A stretch of DNA of 57,902 bases from Mesorhizobium sp. SCN 65-20 (lineage in GTDB: Bacteria; Pseudomonadota; Alphaproteobacteria; Rhizobiales; Rhizobiaceae). Of this stretch, positions 1-8,371 are shown piece after piece. The first letter of the stretch is position 1. The number at the start of each line of letters is the position of its first letter. The stretch spans positions 1 to 57,902 of the forward strand of contig MEEF01000012.1 in NCBI GenBank assembly GCA_001724355.1, in the 5' to 3' direction. The notes below the pieces were generated by a model. That model ran no database searches and was not told the origin of the DNA. It saw nothing but the letters and a program-made list of their open reading frames with translations. The translations under genes and the position numbers were made by a program.

Positions 1-805
1 GTGGTTCACGTCGAAGCATGGCGTCAGAGCGGCTTGGCGCGCACGACCTATTGCCGCCATCACCGTCTCAACCGGCGTACGTTCGAGCGCTGGCTTGACC
101 ACCTGATGGGCCAGGAAGCAGCGCGCAAACATGCGGAATCGCAGGCACAATTGCGCCAAGAAGGGTGTCCGCAACACCGCCAGAAAGGGCCGCGCCGGCG
201 GCAACGCCAACGTTTTGGCGTGAGCACGGATGTGCGCAATCGTGCGCTCTGGGCGTTCTGGGCGATGCATGTCGAGGCGATGAACTTGGAGCGGCAAGGG
301 CGTTCGCGAATATGCCGCGGCACTGCATCTGTCGCCCTACGCGCTGCGCCGTTGGCGTGACCGCCTGGAGGATAGCGAACTGGATATCGACTGGCGGGCG
401 CATCTTCATCCCTCCGCCCGCCCGGCCGTTAGTGATATCCACTAACGGCGCGACGTCCGAAAACAGCTTGACAGCGCAAACGGATGACACTGCCACCGCG
501 CGCGGCCGCCGGTTCTTCACGGACGTGCAGAAGCTCGCCATCGTGCAAGAGAGTGAAGCGGCATGTGCAGCAGTCTCGGCTGTCGCGCGCCGGCATGGGA
601 TCGCGACTGGCATCCTGTTTCGCTGGCGCGCGGATTCGGCGTGACGCAAATGAAGCAAGCAAAACTCGAATCTGTGACGCTGGCAACGGACGCGGCAGCG
701 GCACTCGCGCTAGAGATTTTTGTGTCGCCGCCTGACGGGATGATGGCAATCGAACTGCCGGATGGGCGGCGTGTCTTTGCACTAAAAGCAGGCCCTGATG
801 GCAGG
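1..805 (+). mobile_element. IS66-family insertion sequence remnant, broken tnpA-like accessory gene
   Basis: Pieces of one IS66 accessory (TnpA-like) protein are spread over different frames. Frame 1 carries the N-terminal helix-turn-helix part (HVEAWRQSGLARTTYCRHHR, about 1-290). Frame 2 carries the GVREYAAALHLSPYALRRWR segment (about 299-445, ended by TAA). Frame 3 carries RRFFTDVQKLAIVQESEAA up to LFRWR (about 500-632). Frame 2 resumes with PPDGMMAIELPDGRRVFAL (about 633-800). At least three frame changes and one stop make the gene non-functional. The 5' end lies outside the window, and no IS66 transposase (TnpC) or terminal inverted repeat is visible. Family assignment is from recognised motif order; exact breakpoints are approximate. 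Confidence 0.75.
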
Positions 806-1303
806 ACGATCTCGGGCCGCGCAGCCGTCGTCGACGGAGACACGATCAACGTTTCGGGGACAAGAGTGCGGTTCAATGGCGTCGATGTGCCTGAAAGTGC
901 TCAGCTCTGCCAGAACGTCACGGGATAGAACTACCGCTGCGGCCAACAAGCCGCGAAAGCACTTAATGCATGGCAGGCAAAGTCACGGCCCGTAACTTGC
1001 ACATTCGTAGAATGGGATCGCTATGGCCGTTTCGTAGGCGACTGCTATCGAGCCGATGGCGCAGCAGTGGCGGCGTGGCTGGTCGGCGCCGCCCACGCAA
1101 TGGACTGGCCGCAGTATTCGAATGGCTCCTATGCTAGCTACCAGGACGAAGCTCGTGGCGCGCAGCGCGGTATCAATGTGGGTCACTCTGGCGGTCACAT
1201 GGAATCGTTCCTGTTCCGGTTGATTGAGTGGTACGCGAACGTGTCTGCCGACATGGACGTGTATTTCCAGACATGCCAGAGGCCGAAGCTCCCGCCACCC
1301 TGA
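806..1303 (+). pseudogene. Thermonuclease (SNase-like) family protein, fused 5' end and internal stop
   Basis: In frame 2 the IS66 tail runs directly into an SNase-like domain: VVDGDTINVSGTRVRFNGVD, then PESAQLC, interrupted by an in-frame TAG at 926-928. The same frame then continues with NYRCGQQAAKALNAW, VEWDRYGRFVGDCY and AHAMDWPQYSNGSYASYQDE, which are the usual order of staphylococcal-nuclease-fold motifs (nucleotide-binding and catalytic Arg/Asp/Glu region). The gene has no signal peptide or start of its own, and the last 50 or so codons after RGINVG do not look like the family, so another frame change may lie near 1180. Read as a pseudogene truncated at its 5' end by the IS66 element. 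Read-through of the TAG cannot be excluded, but nothing supports it. Confidence 0.7.
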
Positions 1304-1753
1304 TGGCGAGAGGTTGCCATGATGGCAATGCTCGCTCGCCGTTGAGCTATACCCGAGCTACCGCCACCTAACATATCCAGGCCATGATCCTCGTCGCCAT
1401 TGGTGGCAACCTCCTGACCCGGTCTCTCAGGTGGCTGAGAACTCGGCTAGGCATAGCTCACCTCGCCAATAGAGCGACACACGCGACGCTGTCTGGCTGC
1501 TACAAGCAAGTAATTGGCGGCGTAAGACAACTCTCCATTCGAACAAGCAGCCCATATACTACTTCGCGCATGCGACACCGCGTCCAAGATGCGACGAAGC
1601 TGCACGGAAGCATGGGTCTGGCCACTCCTCATTGAGTGGGTCCGGACAGACTGACAACCGCCGCGGAGCTCGATGCAGTGCATAAAGTGCTTCGCCAAGC
1701 GGCTCGACACGCCATCGCTTTCGCCACATCATATTCTTGGGGAGGCCCGGGGG
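1304..1753. other. Intergenic stretch without a recognisable gene
   Basis: About 450 bases between the nuclease remnant and the next gene. Short open frames exist (for example 1384-1635) but show no recognisable protein features and no ribosome binding site. Base composition is lower in GC than most of the window. An imperfect inverted pair (AGGTTGCCA near 1312 and TGGCAACCT near 1405) is visible; its meaning is unknown. Confidence 0.5.
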
Positions 1754-3280
1754 ATGGTATTTCGATTTCGTAAATCTGTGAAGATCTTGCCGGGAATCCG
1801 GATAAATCTCGGCGCGAAGAGTGCCAGTGTGCGAATTGGACCGAAAGGACTGGGCTATACAGTTAGTACAACAGGCAAAAAGCGCCTGAGTACGAGCATC
1901 CCGGGCACCGGTCTTACTTATTCGAAGGGTGTTTCTTCGAAGCGCCAGTCGGCGCCTATTGCGGCATCGCCACTAGCTGCTTCTCAAACCAAGCCGCCTA
2001 CTAAAGGCCCGATCGCGCTTCTGCTGCTTGCCATTGGCGCTGGACTGGTTTGGTGCAGCGCGCCGTCCGGCAAAAGCGAGACTACCGGTGAACGCTTATC
2101 GAGCGCTGATGCCGAACCCGCCTCTTCCGTTCCAGAAACGCTTTATAGCACAGCAAATGTTCGTCTAAGGACATCCCCTTCAGCGGAGTCGCAGATCTTA
2201 CTCACGGTCCCCGTTGGATCTGCAGTGTTGTCGTCGAAGCGCGAAGGGACTTGGCATCAAGTTTCATACGGGAACTATTCGGGCTGGATTCTAGGCGATT
2301 ATCTCGCGAAGCCTCGCCCTGAACCAACGGTACTATCTTCGCCGACAGCTCCCCCGGTTTCAAGCGAACAGCCAACCGGCCCGAAGGCAGCCATCGTTGC
2401 CTTCGTCGAGAAAGTGACCAGGGCTGGCTCGCCCGATTTCGTGCCGGAGCCCGAACGCATTGCTGTATTCGACAATGACGGTACGCTGTGGATCGAGCAG
2501 CCCATGTACGTCCAGCTTGCCTTCGCGCTCGATCGGGTCAAGGCCGAGGCGCAGAACCATCCCGAATGGGCAACCACCTTGCCGTTCAAGGCGGTGCTCG
2601 AAGGCGACATGAAAGCGCTCGCGGCAGGCGGCGAAAAGGGCCTGTTGGAACTTATCATGGCGACCCACGCCGGAATGACCAGCAACGAGTTCCAAAAGAT
2701 CGTTACCGATTGGATCGCAACCGCGCGGGATGAGCGGTTCAAGCGCCCGTACACCGAGCTCGTCTACCAGCCGATGCTCGAACTGCTCGCCTATCTGCGC
2801 GCCAACGGCTTCAAGACATTCATCGTCTCGGGCGGCGGCATAGAGTTCATGCGTCCCTGGTCCGAAAAGATCTACGGCGTTCCCCCAGAACAGGTCGTCG
2901 GGTCGTCGATCAAGACGAAATTCGAGATGAAGGACGGCGCGCCAACTCTGTTTCGGCTGCCCGAGGTCAACTTTATCGACGACAAAACTGGCAAGCCGGT
3001 CGGCATCAACGAACAGATCGGCCGCCGCCCGATCGCGGCCTTCGGCAACTCGGACGGTGACCTCGAAATGTTGCAATGGACGACGCTCACCGACGGGCCG
3101 GGGTTCGGCCTGATCGTTCATCACACTGATGCCGAGCGCGAGTATGCCTACGACCGAAAAAGCGAATTCGGCCAACTCGACAAGGCGCTCGATGCCGCTG
3201 CCGTCAACAACTGGACGGTCGTGGACATGAAGGCCGACTGGAAGCAGATTTTTCCTGGAAAATCAAGCCGGCACGCATGA
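1754..3280 (+). CDS. DUF4236 / transmembrane / SH3b / HAD-like phosphatase fusion protein (508 aa)
   Basis: The ATG at 1754 is preceded by GGAGG at 1741-1745; the open frame extends further upstream but without family similarity. Residues 1-59 form a DUF4236 module (FRFRKSVKILPGIRINLG, then RIGPKGLGYTVSTTGKK). Residues about 86-103 form one hydrophobic helix. Residues about 130-186 look like a bacterial SH3 domain (ANVRLRTSPS to GWILGDYL). From about residue 210 to the end lies a haloacid-dehalogenase-fold phosphatase with D240-N-D242-G-T, the IVSGGG motif and the GNSDGD acidic motif around D434. DUF4236-SH3 proteins and secreted HAD enzymes of this kind are each known; their fusion looks unusual. 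A shift from AT-richer codons to GC-rich codons near 2350-2450 suggests two origins. Likely membrane-anchored with the phosphatase outside the cytoplasm (inference); substrate unknown. Confidence 0.75.
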   Translation: MVFRFRKSVKILPGIRINLGAKSASVRIGPKGLGYTVSTTGKKRLSTSIPGTGLTYSKGVSSKRQSAPIAASPLAASQTKPPTKGPIALLLLAIGAGLVWCSAPSGKSETTGERLSSADAEPASSVPETLYSTANVRLRTSPSAESQILLTVPVGSAVLSSKREGTWHQVSYGNYSGWILGDYLAKPRPEPTVLSSPTAPPVSSEQPTGPKAAIVAFVEKVTRAGSPDFVPEPERIAVFDNDGTLWIEQPMYVQLAFALDRVKAEAQNHPEWATTLPFKAVLEGDMKALAAGGEKGLLELIMATHAGMTSNEFQKIVTDWIATARDERFKRPYTELVYQPMLELLAYLRANGFKTFIVSGGGIEFMRPWSEKIYGVPPEQVVGSSIKTKFEMKDGAPTLFRLPEVNFIDDKTGKPVGINEQIGRRPIAAFGNSDGDLEMLQWTTLTDGPGFGLIVHHTDAEREYAYDRKSEFGQLDKALDAAAVNNWTVVDMKADWKQIFPGKSSRHA

Positions 3281-3496
3281 TTGCTCGACTTAGCAGCGCC
3301 GGGTTGCTTTGGCCACCCTGCTGAAAGGGTATGCGACCTCCAAGATCGTCCACCTGCGATGTCTGCTTCCGGGTGGAAGCCAAGTTTGCCTTAATGGCCG
3401 CCATCAGGGCGCTGAGCAGACGTTGCACCACGTCGACTTTCAACGCATGCTCCAGCTCACCGTTTGATTGAATGTTCTTTCCTCGGAGGACTTACG

Positions 3497-4909
3497 ATGC
3501 GCCCGGACTTTGTGGTTACAATTCTGTCGGGCCTTTTACTTGGAGGGCCTGCGTATGCTCAGGAAGTGCCGCCGGCGAAGCCGAACATCCTCTTCATACT
3601 CATGGACAACCTTGGTTATGGAGAGGTGGGCGTCTACGGTGGCGGCATTACGCGCGGAGCGCCTACGCCACGCATAGACCAATTGGCTGCCGAGGGAACA
3701 CGCCTCACCAATTTCAATGTCGAAGCCCAATGTACGCCGAGCCGATCGGCCATCATGACGGGCAGGTTTTCCATTCGCTCCGGCACGCATTCGATACCTA
3801 TTGGCGGCGGGATCGAAGGCCTGACGCAATGGGAGGTGACCATTGCCGAGGCCCTTTCAGGTGCTGGATACGCAACCGGTGCATTCGGCAAGTGGCATCT
3901 TGGCAGCGATCAGTCGCGGCTGCCAAATGCCCAGGGCTTTGACGAGTGGTACGGGATACCCCGAACGACCGACGAGGCGTTTTGGCCAAATGAACCGCAG
4001 GCGCAGGCAGCTGGCGTTTCGTTCGAACACATCATGGAAGGACGAAAGGGCGGACCGTCGAAGGAACTTGGCGTCTATGATCTCGAACAGCGCCGTTTGA
4101 TCGACGCCGAAATAGCCAATCGAACGGTCGACTTCATGAAGCGAAGCGTGGCAGCGGACAAACCGTTCTACGCCTATGTCCCATTTACATTGGTTCATTT
4201 CCCGACGCTGCCAAACCCGCGTTTTGCAGGAAGAACCGGCTACGGCGATTTTCCCGATGCGCTCGCCGAAATGGACGCCAATGTCGGACAACTTCTCGGC
4301 GCGGTCGATGAACTGAACATCAGGGACAACACCATCGTCGTGTTTACCAGCGACAACGGGCCCGAGGCTACCTGGCCATGGCAGGGTTCGTCCGGTCTTT
4401 GGCGCGGATATTACTTTACTCACATGGAAGGTTCCCTGCGGACGCCCTTCATCATCCGCTGGCCCGGAAAAATACCCGCTGGCCGGGTCAGCAACGAAAT
4501 CGTGCATGAGGTCGATACCTTCACGACCTTTGCCAGGATTGCCGGGGCGGATGTGCCTGCAGATCGAGCCATCGATGGCATAGACCAATCCGCATTTCTG
4601 GCCGGAGCGGAGAAGTCCTCAAGGGAAAGCTTCCCGATCTATGTTGCGGACCGCCTCGAAGGCGTGAAGTGGCGAAACTGGAAGCTTGTATTCTACGACG
4701 AGCAGCGCGACTGGTGGACGCCGCCAACAAAGCTCGGCCAACCGAAAGCCTTCGACCTCATCACTGATCCAAAGGAAGAATATCCGCAAACCGCACTTCG
4801 GAACACCTGGAATGCAGGTCCGGCAATGGAAGCGTTGTCCGCTTTCGAACAAACTCTGGCCAAGTATCCGCCGATCAAGGCTGGAACGCCTGACCCGTAT
4901 CAGCCATAA
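3497..4909 (+). CDS. Arylsulfatase, secreted, Cys-type sulfatase (470 aa)
   Basis: Hydrolyses sulfate esters. Start chosen at ATG 3497 because GGAGGA lies at 3485-3490 and it opens a clean signal peptide (MRPDFVVTILSGLLLGGPAYA) cut before QEV; the frame upstream of it adds 11 unlikely residues. The sulfatase signature C79-T-P-S-R gives the cysteine that a formylglycine-generating enzyme must activate. NILFILMDNLGYGE near the N-terminus and FTSDNGPE further on supply metal-binding acidic residues, and GKWHLG carries the usual Lys/His pair. Length is typical for arylsulfatase A-type enzymes. It follows the HAD fusion gene on the same strand and converges with the outer-membrane protein gene. 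No activating enzyme is seen in this window. Substrate not predictable. Confidence 0.9.
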   Translation: MRPDFVVTILSGLLLGGPAYAQEVPPAKPNILFILMDNLGYGEVGVYGGGITRGAPTPRIDQLAAEGTRLTNFNVEAQCTPSRSAIMTGRFSIRSGTHSIPIGGGIEGLTQWEVTIAEALSGAGYATGAFGKWHLGSDQSRLPNAQGFDEWYGIPRTTDEAFWPNEPQAQAAGVSFEHIMEGRKGGPSKELGVYDLEQRRLIDAEIANRTVDFMKRSVAADKPFYAYVPFTLVHFPTLPNPRFAGRTGYGDFPDALAEMDANVGQLLGAVDELNIRDNTIVVFTSDNGPEATWPWQGSSGLWRGYYFTHMEGSLRTPFIIRWPGKIPAGRVSNEIVHEVDTFTTFARIAGADVPADRAIDGIDQSAFLAGAEKSSRESFPIYVADRLEGVKWRNWKLVFYDEQRDWWTPPTKLGQPKAFDLITDPKEEYPQTALRNTWNAGPAMEALSAFEQTLAKYPPIKAGTPDPYQP

Positions 4910-4939
4910 ATCGCGCCGAGCCGTCAGCCTCTGGTTGCA

Positions 4940-5935
4940 TTACTCCGAGGGCTTTTTTGCCGCTGGCGAGAAGGCCAGCGTCAGCCAGAGGTTCCAGCCC
5001 TCCGGGCGGTTCTTGGCACCGAATTCGTAATAGCCCTTGAGGTTGAGATAGCCGTCCGCTGTGTCGCTGGCGCTGAACTTGTAGCCGACCTGCGGACCTA
5101 TCCCGAACACGCGCGATTTGAAATCGCCAAGAACGGCCCCTTCGCCGCTGTCACCAGTTAACTGCTGGTATGCGTAGCCAACGAGGCCCGCGTGCACATG
5201 CTCGTTGAAGAACTGCGACGCCGCCCAATCGATATGGCCGTCGATGCCGTTCTTGTAGTCCGTGTCAGGGTTTTGGAAATTGTAGGTCATGCCACCGACA
5301 ATCGAGAATTCCCGTCCAGTGGAGATATCGAGGTAGGTGTAGCCGATGCCAGTGTCGATGGCGGCGTGGCCAAACCCGGTATTGGCGAGACGATCCGCAT
5401 CGTAGGAACCGACCGGAATGCTGCCGGTCACGTAGGTCATGTAATTGTTGACCCCGGCATTCCATTTCAGCATTCCGAAGGGGCCAAGATCACCAATACC
5501 TGTGAAGGTCTCGCTGCGTTGCCCCGAGATCGTGTTGCCAAGCGGGCCAGTCAGTGTTGCGTCCACCTCGGCCCAGTTATGCGCGACCGCAGCCAGCAGG
5601 CCGAGCGAGAGCTGGCCATCAGCAATGACGGGCTCTACAAAGGTATAGGTCGGGATAAAGAAGACTGCGTCACCGCGCCCTTTGATACCGAGATCAACCT
5701 GGCCGTTGCCACCGCGTGGAAAGGCCACATCAGCTCCGGCGTCGACGTTCGCATGGTAGTAAACAGTGGCAAGAGACCAGCCAGGCTCCGTAGGGACGGC
5801 CGCGAAGCTGCCGTAGAATCCCGGAGCGTAGACACTGATGCCCCCTTCGTCTGCAAGCGCCCGGTCTCCAGCCCGGACGGCAAGCATGAGGCCTGCAACG
5901 CCGACGAGTGTCGTGCACTTTACATTGCAGTTCAC
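4940..5935 (-). CDS. Outer-membrane protein of the phenol-degradation meta-pathway (MetA/SphA) type (331 aa)
   Basis: Predicted outer-membrane beta-barrel protein of the family found beside aromatic or steroid catabolic genes and thought to take up hydrophobic substrates. The GTG at 5935 is preferred: GAGGAG lies just upstream and it opens a signal peptide (VGVAGLMLAVRAGDRALA, cut before DEGG). The frame upstream of it is open to 6082 but looks non-coding. Family features are the N-terminal APGFYGSFAAVPTEPGW segment, alternating aromatic/polar strands throughout, and a C-terminus in NLWLTLAFSP. It is transcribed convergently with the arylsulfatase, and no aromatic catabolic genes adjoin it, so its transported substrate is unknown. 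Confidence 0.75.
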   Translation of the reverse strand: MNCNVKCTTLVGVAGLMLAVRAGDRALADEGGISVYAPGFYGSFAAVPTEPGWSLATVYYHANVDAGADVAFPRGGNGQVDLGIKGRGDAVFFIPTYTFVEPVIADGQLSLGLLAAVAHNWAEVDATLTGPLGNTISGQRSETFTGIGDLGPFGMLKWNAGVNNYMTYVTGSIPVGSYDADRLANTGFGHAAIDTGIGYTYLDISTGREFSIVGGMTYNFQNPDTDYKNGIDGHIDWAASQFFNEHVHAGLVGYAYQQLTGDSGEGAVLGDFKSRVFGIGPQVGYKFSASDTADGYLNLKGYYEFGAKNRPEGWNLWLTLAFSPAAKKPSE

Positions 5936-6367
5936 TGCGGTTGGCTCCTCATTGGCTCCCCCAGCCAATCTGAAGAAGTCTCGCTCGATTCGCCAGACAG
6001 ACACAAGTCCGCGTTGGCCAACCGCGACCCGCGGTGTCACGACGTGATGTCTGCTTTGCAGCAATAGCGTCCGGTGGCTCAATGGCCACTATGAGGGCGC
6101 AAAGCTGCCATCACCAGCTTCGGATCGATACCCTCGATCAACGTAGGCGTCCGCTGGGACCGCATGACAAGACATAGCTGCATCAAACGGGAACTTTGAT
6201 CAAATGTCGTTCCCGGTAGTTGCCTGCCCCCGCAACCAAATCAAAAAACGCCCGCCAAGGTGAAAGCCTCGGCGGGCGTTTTGCGTTTGGGGGAGGGGCC
6301 CTGCCAGGCCCCGCGCCTTTGCTCGAAGGCGAGGGGGCACCGTGACTCCTCAGAGCGTTGCACCTGT
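5936..6367. other. Intergenic region with a bidirectional terminator
   Basis: About 430 bases between the outer-membrane protein gene and the last gene of the ABC importer. Apart from the hairpin at 6243-6282 (listed separately), no gene is seen. Both flanking genes are on the minus strand, so this region should hold the 3' end of the importer transcript and the promoter of the outer-membrane protein gene. Confidence 0.5.
6243..6282 (-). terminator. Rho-independent terminator of the ABC importer operon
   Basis: A nine-base stem (ACGCCCGCC at 6248-6256 pairing with GGCGGGCGT at 6271-6279) encloses a 14-base loop. It is flanked by six A at 6243-6248, which read as a U-run on the minus strand, and by a T-run at 6279-6282 on the plus strand, so it can act in both directions. 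It lies 86 bases past the stop of the last importer gene. Confidence 0.75.
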
Positions 6368-7294
6368 CTATCGTCCCCTGATCCGTGGATCGAGCGCGTC
6401 GCGCAGGCCGTCGCCGATGTAGTTCACGCTGAGCACGGTCAGCGAGATGGCGAGGCCGGGCCAGAGCACGCGCTCGGGATAGAGCTGCATGTAGTCCACG
6501 CCCTCGAACAGGAGCCGGCCCCAGGTCGGAAAATCGGGCGGGAAGCCGAGGCCGAGGAAGCTGAGCGCCGATTCGGTGATGATGGCGCTGGCGATGCCGA
6601 GGGTCGCGGCGACCATCACCGGGGAGATGACGTTGGGCAGTATGTGCCGCAGGATCATCCGGCGCGGCGGCGTGCCGATGGAGCGCGCGGCCAGCACGAA
6701 TTCGCGCTCCTTGAGCGCCAGGACCTCGCCGCGGACGATCCGCGCCGCCTGCATCCAGGAGGTCGCGCCGATGGCGCTGACGATCAGCACGAAGGTCCCG
6801 GTCTCGGACCCTAGCGCCCTGCCAAGCGCATCGCGGAAGAGGAAGACCATGACGAGCAGGAGCGGCAGCAGCGGCAGAGCGAGGACGAGGTCGGTGAGCC
6901 GCATCAGGGGGCCGTCGAGCCGTTTGAACAGCCCTGCGAGCACGCCGACGGTGGTGCCGAGAACGATGGCGATCGACATGGCGACGAGGCCCACGGCGAT
7001 CGACACCCTGCCGCCTGCCATCATCCGCGCCAGCATGTCACGTCCGAGCTGGTCGGTGCCGAGCGGCCAGTCGAGCGAGGGCGGCTTGTTCCGCGTCATG
7101 ATCATCCTGGCGGCATCCGGGTTGACGTAGCTCGGGTCGACCGTCCAGACGAGCGGGCCAACGGTCACGAAGGCGATCAGCGTCAGGAACACGACCATGC
7201 CGGCGAGTGCGCCGCCGTGGGTCCTGAACTGGATCCAGACGTCGCGCCACTGGCTGCGCGGCTTTTCGATGAGCGTGGCTGCGGTTTCAGTCAT
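6368..7294 (-). CDS. ABC transporter permease, DppC/OppC type (308 aa)
   Basis: Inner-membrane permease subunit of a dipeptide/oligopeptide/nickel-type importer. It has an N-terminal hydrophobic helix typical of OppC (GMVVFLTLIAFVTVGPLVW), the LDWPLGTDQLGRDMLARMM segment, further membrane helices, and the coupling EAA loop around ARSIGTPPRRMILRHILPN. Its start overlaps the stop of the DppB-type gene by 8 bases, indicating translational coupling. It is the last gene of the operon and is followed by a clear terminator. Substrate cannot be read from the permease. Confidence 0.92.
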   Translation of the reverse strand: MTETAATLIEKPRSQWRDVWIQFRTHGGALAGMVVFLTLIAFVTVGPLVWTVDPSYVNPDAARMIMTRNKPPSLDWPLGTDQLGRDMLARMMAGGRVSIAVGLVAMSIAIVLGTTVGVLAGLFKRLDGPLMRLTDLVLALPLLPLLLVMVFLFRDALGRALGSETGTFVLIVSAIGATSWMQAARIVRGEVLALKEREFVLAARSIGTPPRRMILRHILPNVISPVMVAATLGIASAIITESALSFLGLGFPPDFPTWGRLLFEGVDYMQLYPERVLWPGLAISLTVLSVNYIGDGLRDALDPRIRGR

Positions 7295-8294
7295 AGCGGA
7301 TCCGGGGGTCGAGGATGCCGTAGAGGATGTCGGCGACCAGGTTGAAGAACACGATCAGCACGGCGAAGATGAAGGTGAGCGTCTGGACCGTGGGCAGGTC
7401 GCTGGCGTTGATCGCGCCGATCAGCGCGGTGCCGAGCCCGTTCACCTTGAACACCTGTTCGGCGATGATGGCGCCGCCGAAGATCGTCGGAATGCCGAGC
7501 GCGATCACCGTCACCACCGGGATGAGGCTGTTCCTGAGAACATGCTTCAGCACCACCACGCGCTCGCTCATCCCCTTGGCGCGCGCGGTGCGGACGTAAT
7601 CCTGCCCGAGGTTCTCGAGCATGGAAGAACGCATGTAGCGGCTGATCTCCGTGGCGTTGTGGAGGGCGAGCATGGTGACCGGCAGGGCCATCTGCATGAT
7701 CTGCATCTTGAACGAAGCCCAGTCGGTCACCTCAAGCGTCGTGTCGTAGATCGAGGGGAACCAGCCGAGATTGACCGAGAAGACGATGATCAGGAGCACC
7801 CCGGTGAAGAAGGTCGGGACCGAGGAGCCCACCATCGTGACGAAGGTGCCGAGTTGGTCGAACCAGGAATATTGCCGGTAGGCCGAATAGATGCCGATGG
7901 GCAGGGCGATCAGCACGCCGACGAGATAGGCGCTACCGATGACGGTCAGTGTCTGGGGCAGGCGCTGGGCGATGATGTCGAAGACCGGCATGCGGCTCTG
8001 CCAGGAGAGGACGCGCTGGGCGCCGCCGGCTAGATTCGTGCCCATCAGGCTGTCGATGACATAGGCGGGCTCGACGAGGAAGAATTGCCTGAGCCAGAGG
8101 AGATAGCGAACGACGACGGGCTCGTTCGCGCCCATGGCCTGCATCATCCTCTCGCGCACCTCCGGCGGCACGGTGCGGGGGATTTCCGACATCGGGCTGC
8201 CGGGTGCCAGATCGACCAGAAGGAAGATCACGAGGCTGATGAGCAGAAGCGTCGGGATGGCGAGCAGCAGCCTGCGGATCACAAATGTCAGCAT
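7287..8294 (-). CDS. ABC transporter permease, DppB/OppB type (335 aa)
   Basis: First permease of the importer, with the typical N-terminal helix (RRLLLAIPTLLLISLVIFLL), the DLAPGSPM motif after it, five further hydrophobic segments, and the coupling loop around ARAKGMSERVVVLKHVLRN. Length matches the family. It lies 77 bases downstream of the substrate-binding protein gene and overlaps the DppC-type gene by 8 bases. The C-terminal ILDPRIRYD ending is characteristic of this subunit. Confidence 0.92.
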   Translation of the reverse strand: MLTFVIRRLLLAIPTLLLISLVIFLLVDLAPGSPMSEIPRTVPPEVRERMMQAMGANEPVVVRYLLWLRQFFLVEPAYVIDSLMGTNLAGGAQRVLSWQSRMPVFDIIAQRLPQTLTVIGSAYLVGVLIALPIGIYSAYRQYSWFDQLGTFVTMVGSSVPTFFTGVLLIIVFSVNLGWFPSIYDTTLEVTDWASFKMQIMQMALPVTMLALHNATEISRYMRSSMLENLGQDYVRTARAKGMSERVVVLKHVLRNSLIPVVTVIALGIPTIFGGAIIAEQVFKVNGLGTALIGAINASDLPTVQTLTFIFAVLIVFFNLVADILYGILDPRIRYD

Positions 8295-8371
8295 GTCTCA
8301 AGCAGTCCAGGGAGTGCGGCGGTCTGGTCGGCCGACGGGGCGGGACCGGATGGCCCGCCCCGTGCGTCACA

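Noticed and set aside
1384..1635. Small open frame of 83 codons
   Set aside because: No ribosome binding site, no recognisable feature, and overlapping equal-length frame on the other strand.
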